This document shows positions 20,108-30,600 of a stretch of DNA of 64,000 nt, piece by piece. The position numbers were made by a program, and so were the translations under genes. The stretch spans positions 310,001 to 374,000 of the forward strand of contig CATKHK010000002.1 in NCBI GenBank assembly GCA_949751835.1, written 5' to 3'. The first letter of the stretch is position 1. The number at the start of each line of letters is the position of its first letter. The notes beneath the pieces were generated by a model, which saw nothing but the letters and a program-made list of their open reading frames with translations, did no database searches and was not told where the DNA came from. The stretch comes from Blepharisma japonicum (taxonomy: Eukaryota; Ciliophora; Heterotrichea; Heterotrichida; Blepharismidae).

Positions 20108-21607
20108 ATGTCAAGTTTACCTATAAGATCGCTTTGGACACTTTATCTTGTTTCTAAGCAGCAGATACTTACAAATAATGATTTAATTGATTCCATCGAT
20201 GAAATTCTGAATGAATGCAGCTCAGTTATAAGTTTTGAAAGTGAATATGAAAATGCCCAACAAATTGCCCATAAGCAGTTTTTAGCACAAACAAAATTGC
20301 AGAGTTCAGGAGCAAATAAATCAAAAATTACAGCTTTTGACTGTAAAATATTGAGATATATAGCAAAAGTTTTCCAGATTTTATTTCTTTCTAAGCACTC
20401 TCTGAGGAGAGCACTAGCTTTGCTATTATTAATTTTACTATTGAGCTATTTTTTCGATGATAGAAACTTTATAATCGTTAGTATTGTGGGTATTTTGACC
20501 TTGATTTTTATAAAACTATTTTCAACTTATGATAAGCCAAATTCAGAACAGAATCAAGAATTTATGGAAAACTTTTCGTTTATTGAGAATGGATCATTTG
20601 TAGAATGCAGTCAAATTTTAATTAATCCTGGAGACATAATTTTGGTAGGATATAAAGCTTATATCTTCAAAAAATTAAGTCTGCCAGGTACAAAACATAA
20701 AAAATTGAAGCCCCACAATAAAGATTCACTTCAGCTGGGGATTATAATTTTCAAAAGAGCAAGGAATTGTTTTAATTCTGAAAATAAAATACATTTATCT
20801 GATAATTTTGCAGAAGACCTAATAAAAGCTGAAATGGACTTTGAGTTGTACCTTAGCTTAGAAACTTTTTCTCTACTAATTCAACTCTATGCATATGCAG
20901 TAAAATTTTATGAAAATATAAAAGAATCCAAAAGAAAGTTCTTTAAGCATCGTCTTCAATCTTTATTGTCAAAAATAGATTTAGCCAAACTTTCTCAATC
21001 GCATTTTCAGTACTTAGAAGATGAAAACAAAAAACAGCACAGAACACATTCAAAACAAAGAAAAATAAAGCAGGATAATCATCCATTTGACGATATTTGT
21101 GTTAATTATGGATCTTCTAATCATGGAGCAATAGTAATTCATGAAATTAAAGCGGAAGAAGTAATTGCAAGACATCACAAAAACAATAAATCAATGTGTA
21201 GTAGAATCCAAGAAAACGTGAAAAATCAATCTGAAGATTTAAGCATAAGAATTGGCAAAAGAAAGCGAATTTTATTGAACAAATCGTTTAGCCTTAATAT
21301 GTCTAATATCTCAGACAGATCAGATTTAGAAGATTTTGAGGTGAAATTCGAACTTTATCAAATAGAGCTTGAAAAAATGATGGACCAATTTGTTGATAAA
21401 GCTATAAATAGAACACTAGAAATTAAAGTCAAATATAAGGAAGTGCTAAAAAACTTAGAAAGCATCGAAAATGTGCTAATTCAAACTAAAAGACGTGTTG
21501 AGACAGAAAGGGCAATGCAACAGGAGATTGATGAGGTGAATAAGAAAATCGATGAGGAGAAAAAGCAAACAATTATGGAGCTCAGACAAAAATTCAAATT
21601 AGTATAA
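20108..21607 (+). CDS. two-helix membrane protein with C-terminal coiled coil (gene A, intact copy)
   Basis: 499 residues, ATG to TAA. Two adjacent hydrophobic segments (about 101-115 and 120-138) form a hairpin. Next comes a globular part with NPGDIILVGYKAYIFKK, which recalls the PGDI loop of P-type ATPase actuator domains, but nothing else of an ATPase is present. The remainder is basic and helical, ending in a coiled coil (about 445-499). I do not recognise the family. This is the intact member of a duplicated pair; a degraded copy lacking the N-terminus lies at 23357-24535. Confidence 0.8.
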   Translation: MSSLPIRSLWTLYLVSKQQILTNNDLIDSIDEILNECSSVISFESEYENAQQIAHKQFLAQTKLQSSGANKSKITAFDCKILRYIAKVFQILFLSKHSLRRALALLLLILLLSYFFDDRNFIIVSIVGILTLIFIKLFSTYDKPNSEQNQEFMENFSFIENGSFVECSQILINPGDIILVGYKAYIFKKLSLPGTKHKKLKPHNKDSLQLGIIIFKRARNCFNSENKIHLSDNFAEDLIKAEMDFELYLSLETFSLLIQLYAYAVKFYENIKESKRKFFKHRLQSLLSKIDLAKLSQSHFQYLEDENKKQHRTHSKQRKIKQDNHPFDDICVNYGSSNHGAIVIHEIKAEEVIARHHKNNKSMCSRIQENVKNQSEDLSIRIGKRKRILLNKSFSLNMSNISDRSDLEDFEVKFELYQIELEKMMDQFVDKAINRTLEIKVKYKEVLKNLESIENVLIQTKRRVETERAMQQEIDEVNKKIDEEKKQTIMELRQKFKLV

Positions 21608-21769
21608 AATAAATATATATAATTGCTATTGTTATAAATTTTCGAAAATTGGGACTAGCATTAATCGAATTCTTGTTAATTATCTCCATAATTTTAGTAA
21701 AATCTTATGGACTAGACTTAACAGAATTTCTTAAAGAAATTAAAAAATAGCTAAATCTGCAAAGGTAAT

Positions 21770-21925
21770 ATGGACTCTAATGAAAACAATAACTCCGTTT
21801 TACAGGAAACACAAGAATTTTCTCCTGTACACTTAAGCTTTGTTGATGAAAAAGAAGCTAAAGATAATTCAATAACAAGGAGAAAAAACTCAATTACTAG
21901 TTCCACAAACTTTCTGTCAGACAAT
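21770..21925 (+). pseudogene. truncated copy of the TRAF-type zinc-finger gene (gene B, copy 1)
   Basis: The first 52 codons match those at 24700 with few changes. After the shared ACAAT (21921-21925) the sequence jumps into DNA matching the interior of the neighbouring CCDC61-like gene. About 1.2 kb, corresponding to 24856-26062, is missing. The zinc fingers are gone. An accidental open frame continues to 22051 but encodes antisense CCDC61 sequence. Confidence 0.85.
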
Positions 21926-22490
21926 CGTCATTTATCTTCTTGCAGCAAGGACTTTTTGCTTCCTCATTTATTTTATTCCTCTCATCCTCTTCAAGCTGCT
22001 CAATGTTTATATCTATATATCCTCTATTCTTATCTAGCTCATTCATCATGACATTATTTTTCTTTTGAAGTTTTTATTTTCTTTTAAACCCTCTACCTCA
22101 ACTTTTTCTAATTTCTTCTTTTTCCTCATTTTTGTTTCCTAATTTTTCTAATTCATTTCTCAATTCTTCTATTTGGGTTTAAAAAGGTGGTTCTTTAAGA
22201 GTCTTTGAAATTTTCATTTGATATGGTTCCATTGATGCTTTCAAAATATCAACTTCTTTTCTTAGCCTGCTAAGGATAATGAACTTTATCGAACTCTCCA
22301 ATACACGTGATGATAAAATACAGTTTGATAATGAGTGGAAGAAGATGTATTTCTTAGCTGATCTAGGTCTTCATGATTTAATATGTCAACTACTACTGCA
22401 CTACTTTTCCCTTCTAAGCCTGAGATCAGCATTTTTGAAGCTTCAATCTTATCATGAATTGGTTTATTATTGGAATTAATAAGAGAAAAA
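21926..22490 (-). pseudogene. truncated copy of the CCDC61-like gene (gene C, copy 1)
   Basis: Matches roughly 26062-26644 of the intact gene on the same strand, but lacks the C-terminal third and also about 220 bases holding the N-terminal head exon. Several small indels and stops break the frame. It cannot encode the SAS-6-like head, so it is treated as dead. Confidence 0.85.
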
Positions 22491-22663
22491 GTTACTAAAT
22501 ATAAAATAATAAAAAATTTTTATGATTTGATGAGAGAATAATCCTAGAAATTATTTTGAATAGATAAAAAGCAAAGAAATGTTTTTGCTTATATTTAAAA
22601 TATCAAAATTTGTTATATGATATTTCCTTTGCATTCAAATCATGATTATTATAATTGGTAAAA

Positions 22664-22885
22664 ATGAAGGAGCTGATAACCTTAAGCTTTTTACTCGGAC
22701 TCGCAAGTGCTGCCACAAATTCAACAAGCAGTGATAATATCCCAATCAATCCAGCTGCCCTTTCAGGTATTTTAATTGTCTTGATGCTATTGGTGTTCTT
22801 GTATGTTGGAATGAAAGCTCTTGCAGGTATCGAAGGGCCAACTACATACTCAAATGTTCCACTAATGGTCGGCAAAGAAAAATAA
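22664..22885 (+). CDS. small signal-peptide plus one-helix membrane protein (gene D, intact copy)
   Basis: 73 residues, ATG (22664) to TAA. A signal peptide MKELITLSFLLGLASAA is followed by a short lumenal stretch with NxS/T sites, then a membrane helix SGILIVLMLLVFLYVGMKAL and a short tail. The layout and the GI..Y(V/G)xxxL pattern recall the tail of V-ATPase accessory proteins (Ac45/Voa1 family), but the match is weak. A truncated copy is at 27087-27164. Confidence 0.7.
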   Translation: MKELITLSFLLGLASAATNSTSSDNIPINPAALSGILIVLMLLVFLYVGMKALAGIEGPTTYSNVPLMVGKEK

Positions 22886-23110
22886 ATATACTTTAATTAT
22901 CAATATTTGGCCTATAAGTCTTATAAACAGTTTTTCGGCCACACTTATATGAATTTCAATAAACTTTCTTTCTTTAACCTGTCTTTTATGAAAAAGTTGA
23001 AAGTAATTCCTTATATCTACTTAGAATAATTCTTATATATTTTGTTATTGATTTTATTCCTGGTTAGGGATAGGATATCCAATATAGTTATAAGCCCAAC
23101 ATATTATAAA

Positions 23111-23272
23111 ATGTCCTTCATTGGCCGAATTTCTTTTCTGAAGAATCAGATTGATGATTTAAAGTATGAAATCCGAAAAGACTCTGCAAAAAAATTAGCA
23201 GAATCGCAAAGAAATGAGTTAGTTACTAAGAAAATTAGCAAATTTTTCAAAAAAATCAATGCATGCAACTAA
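23111..23272 (+). pseudogene. truncated copy of the small zinc-knuckle gene (gene E, copy 1)
   Basis: The first 45 or so codons match 27353 onward (MSF.GR.SFLK.QIDDLK). The homology ends near 23270, at the junction with the second copy of gene A, so the Cys/His C-terminus is absent. It ends in a stop after 53 codons and may still be translated, but as a fragment. Confidence 0.75.
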
Positions 23273-23356
23273 AAACATTATGCTCGCTCTTATAGAGAAT
23301 CTTTGCACAAAAAAGAGAATTTTTTCTTATATGTTGCTCACTCATCGATGGAGAAT

Positions 23357-24535
23357 AAGCACTCTCCGAGGGAAGCACTAGCTTTTTTATTATTAATTTT
23401 ACTATTGAGCTATCTATTTAATGATAGGAGCTTTATAATCGTTAGTATTGTGGATATTTTGATCTTGATTTTTATAAAACTATTCTTAACTTATGATAAG
23501 CCAAATTCAGAACAGAATCAAGAATTTATGGAAAACTTTTCGTTTATTGAGAATTGATCATATGTAGAATTCAGGCAAATCTTACTTAATCATTAAGACA
23601 AAATTTTAGTAGGATATAAAGCTTATATCTTAAAGTGAGTCAGGTATAAAACATAAAAAATTGAAGCCCTCCAATACAGATTCACTTCAGCTTACAATTA
23701 TAATTTTCAAAAGAGCATGGAATTGTTTTAATTCTGAAAATAAAATACATTTATTTGAAAATTTTGCAGAAGATCTATAAAAAGCTGAAATGGATTTTGA
23801 GTTGAATCTTAACTTAGAAACTTTTTCTCTACTAATTCAGCTCTATGCATATGCAGTAAAATTTTATGAAAATATAAAAGAATCCAAAAGAAAGTTCTTT
23901 AAGCATCGTCTCCAATCTTTATTGTCAAAAATAGATTTAGCCAAACTTTCTCAATCGCATTTTCAGTACTTAGAAGATGAAAACAAAAAACAGCACAGAA
24001 CACATTCAAAACAAAGAAAAATAAAGCAGGAAATTCATCCTGTTAATTATGGATCTTCTAATCATGGAGCAATAGTAATTCATGAAATTAAAGCGGAAGA
24101 AGTAATTGCGAGACATCACAAAAACAATAAATCAATGTGTAGTAGAACTCAAGAAAACGTGAAAAATCAATCTGAAGATTTAAGTATAAGAATTGGCAAA
24201 AGAAAGCGAATTTTATTGAGCAAATCATTTAACCTTAATATATTTATAGCTTTATCAACAAACTGGCCCATTATTTTTTAAAGTTCTATTAGATAGAGTT
24301 CGAATTTCAACTAGATCTGATCTGTCTGAGATATTAGAATAAAATTCAAGAAATTAAAGCCAAATATAAAGAAGGGCTAAAATACTTAGACAGCATCGAA
24401 AATGTGCTAATTCAAACTAAAAGACGTGTTGAGACAGAAAGGGCAATGCAACAGGAGATTGATGAGGTGAATAAGAAAATTGATGAGAAAAAGCAAACAA
24501 TTATGGAGCTCAGACAAAAATTCAAATTAGTATAA
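23357..24535 (+). pseudogene. degraded copy of the membrane/coiled-coil gene (gene A, copy 2)
   Basis: About 95 percent like 20393-21600 over long stretches, but it starts at the equivalent of residue 97 and has several stops and small indels, including a rearranged stretch near 24240-24350. The first 96 codons of the intact gene are missing because the duplication junction cut them off. Confidence 0.88.
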
Positions 24536-24699
24536 AATAAATATATATAATTGCTATTGTTATAAATTTTCGAAAATTGGGACTAGCATTAATCGAATCC
24601 TTATTAATTATCGCCATAATTTTAGTAAAATCTTATGGACTAGACTTAACAGAATTTCTTAAAAGAAATTAAAAAAATAGTTAAATCTGCAAAGGTAAT

Positions 24700-25656
24700 A
24701 TGGACTCTAATGAAAACAATAACTCCGTTTTACAGGAAACACAACAATTTTCTCCTGTACACTTAAGCTTTGTTGATGAAAAAGAAGCTAAAGATAATTC
24801 AATAACAAGGAGAAAAAACTCAGTTGCTAGTTTCACCAGCTATCTGTCAGACAATAGCTCTCAAAACAGCCCAATTTCAAAATCTAGACCAAACTCAGTT
24901 ACGCAGCCTCTAAGGCTCACCACTAACTCAAATAATAATATTGGCCTAGATAAATCTAGATTTATTTCCCAAGTTGACGAGCACTTTATATGCAAACTCT
25001 GCTCTTATGTAGTCAGAGACCCAGTCGAGTGTGACTCCTGTGAAAATTTAATATGTCAGGACTGCTGGTTTAACTTTGGCCACTGCCCACATGGCTGCTC
25101 AGAATTTGCAACAAAAAAGCTTGCCAAATATGCAGCAAGCGTTTACTCAAATTTTACATTAAAATGTAAAAATCATGTCCTTGGCTGTGATTATTCAGGG
25201 CCCATCTCTAATATTATTTCCCATGAAGAGGACTGCTTATACGTATTTATAAAATGCCAAAACCCTCTCTGCGAAAAGCAGCTCCTTAAAGCTGAAAAAT
25301 ATGAAAATCCTGATTCCTTGCTTGTTTGCTGTGATACATGTAGGCACATTGTTGAGTTTTCTAATGAAAACTTTGAAGATCCAATAGACGTGCTGAAAAG
25401 TTTTGCTTATCATTTAGATGAAGCAAAAAAAATAATAGAAGCTGAAATCCAAGAAAAAATGAAGGAAAAAATACAGCAAATTGCAAAGGATAAGAAATTA
25501 ATTACAGAAGCAAACTCGGAAAATGAAAGACTGCAGGAGAAGATACACAAGAGGATAAGCTTTTATCACTCTGGAAGATGGAACGTTAATAGTAGACTTT
25601 GGAGCTGCTGTGGGAATACTAATAAATATGCGAATGGGTGCCGAGAAATTGATTAA
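24700..25656 (+). CDS. TRAF-type zinc-finger protein (gene B, intact copy)
   Basis: 318 residues, ATG to TAA. A Ser/Asn-rich N-terminus is followed by a RING-like block (about 96-122: CKLCSYVVRDPVECDSC then CQDCW). TRAF-type zinc-finger repeats follow (CKNHVLGCDYSG, H..DCLYVFIKCQNPLCEK, CCDTCRH). Next is a short coiled coil, and last a C-terminal motif WSCCGNTNKYANGC, preceded by FYHSGRWN. The last motif recurs as a small Cys-rich tail on protist zinc-finger proteins. RING/TRAF proteins act as ubiquitin ligases or signalling scaffolds. The first Cys pairs are complete, but ligase activity cannot be read from sequence. Confidence 0.85.
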   Translation: MDSNENNNSVLQETQQFSPVHLSFVDEKEAKDNSITRRKNSVASFTSYLSDNSSQNSPISKSRPNSVTQPLRLTTNSNNNIGLDKSRFISQVDEHFICKLCSYVVRDPVECDSCENLICQDCWFNFGHCPHGCSEFATKKLAKYAASVYSNFTLKCKNHVLGCDYSGPISNIISHEEDCLYVFIKCQNPLCEKQLLKAEKYENPDSLLVCCDTCRHIVEFSNENFEDPIDVLKSFAYHLDEAKKIIEAEIQEKMKEKIQQIAKDKKLITEANSENERLQEKIHKRISFYHSGRWNVNSRLWSCCGNTNKYANGCREID

Positions 25657-25680
25657 TGATTAAATTTAATCTATACAAAA

Positions 25681-26838
25681 TTACTCCTTAACGATTTTCA
25701 TCATGTTCTGGATTTTTGTCAGTCGCCTTTGGATCTCGTCAGAATCATAGGAGGTATTGTGGATGTGCTTTTCAGACTTGTTGGGAGAAATGGAGGACTG
25801 AAAGGATTTTCTGGAGTCTTCGGAGTTTCTTAGCTTTGAAAAAGAGTCAGTGCTTTTTCTCATTGATTCTGGCTTTACTGAGGTTGATCTTTTCATAGGC
25901 TTTGGAAGAGGTTCACATCTATACCTATCAAATAAAGCTCTTAACTCTGACTCAAGTTGCAGAATTCGTGATTTATCTTTTTTTGAAACTAATTTAAGCT
26001 CTTTTATTTCGCTTTTGTTTATTTCTATTTCCTCATTAAGTCTTTCGATTAGTTTTTTCTGATCATCAATTTCTTGTAGTAACGACTTTGTGCTTCCCCA
26101 TTTATTTTTTTCTCTCTCAGCCTCTTCAAGCTGCTCAATGATCATATCCATATGCCCTCTAATCTTATCAAGCTCATTCACCATGCCATCATTTTCCTTT
26201 TGCAAGATTTTGTTTTCTTTTAAACTCTCTGCTTTAGCTTTTTCTAATTCTCTTATAATTTCTTCTTTTTCCTTATTTTCGTTTCCTAAATTTTCTAATT
26301 CAGTTCTCAATTCTTCTATTTGTGCTTTTAAAAAGCTGTTTTCTTTAAGAGTCTTTGAAATTTCCATTTGATGTGGCTCCATTGATGTTTTCAAAATATC
26401 AACTTCTTTTCTTAGCCTGCTAATTGTTTTTTGTAGAGAACTTGAATCTAAAACAGTTTGAGAATTCAAAGGTAAAGGATAATGAACTTTATCAAACTCT
26501 CCAACATATGTGATGATAAAATACAGTTTTGATGATGAGTGATAAGAAGAAGCGTTTCTCAGCTGATCTAGGTCTTCATGATTTAAGATATCAACTACTA
26601 CTGCACTACTTGTGCCTTCTAAGCCTGAGATCAGCATTTTTGTGAAAATGCTAAACTTTTTGAAGTTCCCTGTTTTTAATGTAAGTTCTTCTATAAAGGA
26701 AGGGGAAAATTCACCAATTCAAGATTTTTCTGATAACTTTTCTTGAACTGATATATTCAGCTGAGATGAGGTGAGCTTGATTTCTACTATTAGGAGTTTC
26801 GAATGGAAAAGCGCTTCAATTGTTTTTTCGTATTCCAT
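25681..26838 (-). CDS. CCDC61: CCDC61/VFL3 basal-body protein (gene C, intact copy)
   Basis: 385 residues, ATG at 26838, TAA at 25681, one TGA (Trp) in the head domain. The head (about 1-145) matches CCDC61: W-IGEFSPSFIEELTLKTGNF, KKFSIFTKML, then YFIITYVGEFDKVHYPLPL; the animal protein has GEF..FIEDLTHKTGNFKQF and FDRIHYPLPL. A long coiled coil (about 150-310) and a basic Ser-rich tail follow. The head has a SAS-6/XRCC4-like fold in the family. CCDC61/VFL3 controls basal-body positioning and rootlet/fibre attachment in Chlamydomonas and Paramecium. Its convergent neighbour ends 24 nt away. Confidence 0.93.
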
Positions 26839-27086
26839 TTATAATTTAGATGCTTAATTATTAAAGAATTGGTTTTAAGAATTGTAACTATTGCAATTAA
26901 TAAAGTAAAAGTTACTAAAATACAAAATAATAAATAATGTTTTTATGATTTGAATAGAGATTAATCTTAAAAATTTTTTTGAATTAGAAAAAAGCAAAGA
27001 AATGTTTTTACTTATATTTAAAATATCAAAATTTGTTATTTAATATATCCTTTACATTCAAATCGTGACTATTATAATTGGTAAAA

Positions 27087-27164
27087 ATGAAGGAGCTGAT
27101 AACTTTAAGCTTTTTCCTCGGACTTGCAAGTGCCGCAACAAATACAACAAGCAAAGTGTTATAA
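27087..27164 (+). pseudogene. truncated copy of the small membrane-protein gene (gene D, copy 2)
   Basis: The first 22 codons match 22664 onward (MKELITLSFFLGLASAATN), keeping the signal peptide. The membrane helix is deleted and a stop follows three codons later. A 25-residue product would be only a signal peptide. Confidence 0.85.
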
Positions 27165-27352
27165 AGAGATTTTTCGGCCGCGCCTATATGATTTTCAATC
27201 AAAATTTTTCTTCTTTAACTATTCTTTATGAAAAAGTTGAAAGTAATTTCTAATATCCAATAAGGATAAGTCTTATTATATTTTGTTGGAGATTTTATTT
27301 CCTTGCAAGGGATAAGATATCGAGCATAGTTTAGGCTCGAATTATTTATAAA

Positions 27353-27640
27353 ATGTCCTTTGATGGCCGAATGTCTTTTCTGAAGAAGCAAATTGATGAC
27401 TTAAAGAATGAAATTCGTAAAGACTCTGTAAAAGAATTAGCAGCATCTCAAAGAAGCGAGCTAGTTACCCAGAAAATTAGCAAAGTTTCAAAAAAATCAG
27501 TGCATGATAATTGCATTAAAGATATGAATTTTAAAGGAAAGAAAAGATCAGGAGGATTCTCCTGCCACTTGTGCCAATTATTACTTTCTGCTGGTCATTC
27601 CACAGGTAGCTGCAAGCTTCATCAAAAGCAAGTGAGATAA
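27353..27640 (+). CDS. small zinc-knuckle-like protein (gene E, intact copy)
   Basis: 95 residues, ATG to TAA. A short helical N-terminus (SFLKKQIDDLKNEIRKDS) is followed by a basic linker and a Cys/His tail, FSCHLCQLLLSAGHSTGSCK then LH, which could bind one zinc. I do not recognise the family. The intact copy is in unit 2, because unit 1 was cut at the junction. Confidence 0.65.
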   Translation: MSFDGRMSFLKKQIDDLKNEIRKDSVKELAASQRSELVTQKISKVSKKSVHDNCIKDMNFKGKKRSGGFSCHLCQLLLSAGHSTGSCKLHQKQVR

Positions 27641-27671
27641 TATTAATAACTGATTTATACAATTAAATTTA

Positions 27672-30600
27672 TTATATCTGAAATCTATCTGAGCTCGTAA
27701 GAGGACTGGAAAAATACGATGCATCTACTTTTTTCTCTGCAACTTCATTAAAGTCATCAATATAGTCATGAATTGTTTTTGGGGCTGGAAGTACAACTCC
27801 TCTCTTTTTAGCACTTAAATCAGGTTTTCTTACTCTACAAGTAATAGGACTACTTGAATAAGAAGAATAGCATGATCTCCACAAATAATCAGTCTTGCTT
27901 CCACTTTTCCTTTGCAGTGAAACAGTTACGTCCAGTTCTTTTAACCTTTCCAAGTTGCTAATCCAAGTAACAAACGCATTTGCTAACCTCCTAATAAATA
28001 CTTTTTTAAAGAGATAGTCAACTTTCACATATTTGTATATTCTCTCCCTCTCGCTCTTATCATGTATTCTATGGAAACTTGAATAAATTAATTTTTTGTT
28101 TGATTTTTCTATCATAGATGCTAATAAATCAGTAAATTTGAAAATATTATACACTTTCTCTAAAGTTTTTGAGTGTGAATAAATCTTTGTAAATGATTTT
28201 TCCTTATTGTTTAAAGAGCGATTTTGAGATATTTTTAATAATTTTGTGTAGAGAGCAATGGCAGCTTTAACATTTATTTTAGGTCTTGAGTTGTGTTTGT
28301 GTTTAATGGAAAATTTGATATTTTTGATGGACTCAAAAGAATCGTTTATAATTTTTTTAAATTTTGGTTGTAGTACTTGAGTAAGAATAACTAAGCAAGC
28401 TTTTGCGCCGTATTTGTGCTTTTGCTTATTATGGCGAGTTGACATTAAACTCTCTTCTTGAATGCATTTAAAGGACATATATTTTTGCTTAAATAATGCT
28501 AGCTCAATCATAGTCTCAATCTTATTTGTGAAAGAAAAAACATATTTGTTATCAATAGCTTTATATCTTCTCACTTCATGCCCTCTTTGAGAATTCTTGA
28601 ATGTTAATTTTGTACAATTGTTATTTTTAGACTGAAATTCACTTCTTATGTCCAATAAAATTTTGAAAACGTGAGATTTCATAGAAGAAATTTTTTCTTG
28701 GATAATTTTTGTCATTAAGGTTAATTTCTGTGTACATTTCTTTCTTTTTAGTGAATATAAGATAATACTATCAAAAGCATTTTGGAGCTTAGCCCTTTTG
28801 ATAGCTTTATGAGATGCTAATGCCAGCACATTTGCAGATCTCTTTTTAAATAAGTCTTTTTCATCATAATAAGGATCATCCTTTAGAAGTATTGCGGTTA
28901 CAAAATCTTTTTCTGACATTGGCTCATCAGAATCTAAAGATACAATGCTAAGAGACTTATAAGAATAAGGAAATTTTTGGTTTCTCTTTTTTTGAGCTTC
29001 CAAAGTATTTAGAATAATTGCCTCAAATAAGCAATTGATTAAGTATTTCACATGGCTTTTCTTCTTGTTAGCAAAATCCATCAATGCACTAAATGCCATT
29101 CTTTGAGTGTGAATTTGGTTGCAGGATAAAATTGTTTTAATAAAAGCGTCAATTTGCTTCTTTTTTGATGCTATTTCACTTTTTATTTCTATAGAGCTTT
29201 GATGTTGCAGAATAAAACAGCTGCTGTTTAAGTATGAGTAAGAATCATCACCTATATGATTACTTAAGGAAAGTATTGGCTGCCCAGCACTTTCTGTTAT
29301 TGATGACACATCTGTTTTTAAGCTTTCAATGGAATCTTTTGGGTGCAGCTCTTTGGATGGTGTTAAGGGCTTTGGTTTTAAAGAATTAAGATGAAAGTTT
29401 TCTTTTCTATTAAGCTTCTCATTCTCTTTAATCTCACAGCAATTAATTGGGCCGGTGATCATTATAATTGGCATTTTGTGATTTAAAATATCAAAAGATT
29501 CAGAGTTTCCAGCCATTTGCTTTTGGCTTGTCGATTCTATATTTTTAGGCTTTTTTAATACAATGTTGTCCAAATTTTTGTCTCTAAAGGCTAAAGGTAA
29601 TACTTCTATTTTAGGATCCTCATTATCTTTACATAATTGGCTATTTTTTTTAGAATTTAATTTCTGAACAGGCAAATCTATCAAAGGATTGTCAAGCCAA
29701 CTTTCTTCTACACTTGGAGTGAAATTTTCAATCTCATTAGAATTAGGTGGCTTAATTGGGCTTTCATCAATAGATTCAGTCTTTTGTCTTTCCTGAGCTT
29801 GGCTTCTTAACTTCCGCTTTTCTCTGTTTCTTTCAGAAAAGCTTCCAGCTTTCTTCGGGATATCAAGTCTTATAATTTCTTCATTATTCATATCTGAATT
29901 ATTCTTTTCAACCTTGCCAAAGTCTAAGCATAGGCTGTCTTTCCCAATTTTTTCTGCTTGGAACTGATTTCTCAATTTTGCCTTATTTTTTATTGGACTT
30001 AAAACTCTTACATAATCTGTTCAAAAAACAAATTCTTTCTTAGGAGATTCATCGTTCTCTTTTTTTATTTCACGTGCTGATATATCTAATAAATCTTCAG
30101 CCTCATTAGCAGAATTTTCTCCAAAAAGGTTAAAACTGCTTTCATCGCACATAAGTCTGCTTGATTCGTTTTCTGGGTTAAAAGATAGAATTGTTTCATC
30201 ACTTTTGGCTACACCAAATATGGAGATGCTGGTTAGCCTAGAAAAAGAAAGTTTACTAATAGTACTTCCAACTGAAGATATTCCGAAATCAGATACTTGT
30301 TTATTTTGCGTATTTTGTATTTGACTTTTTTTAAATGAAGGAGTTATTACTTCCATTTTTTCATCAATATATTCTTCTTTTGCTGGATTCCCAGAAGAAA
30401 TTTTTTTATGCATTGGCGGCTTTTTGCTAATAACTGTAGGAACTTTTATCAGTCCATCTTCATACTTACCCACAATTATTTTAAAAGGTGTTTCAAAGGC
30501 AAAGTAAAAGAGTGTTTGCTCTAGTCCAGTAAGAATTTTTCTTGCATTATAAAGGCTTCATTTTTCGCTAGAAGTATACTGTAAAGTAGATGAAGCTGAC

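Larger units (their letters stand above)
20393..27505. repeat. tandem segmental duplication, two units
   Basis: Unit 1 (about 20393-23270) and unit 2 (about 23357-27505) share gene order A-B-C-D-E and intergenic DNA, including matching spacers between A and B and between D and E. Unit 1 is about 1.2 kb shorter because of one large deletion across B and C, plus a smaller one at the start of C. The boundaries cut inside A (left) and inside E (right). Confidence 0.85.

Noticed and set aside
22279-22479. Plus-strand open frame of 66 codons
   Set aside because: It is the antisense of a broken copy of the CCDC61-like gene.
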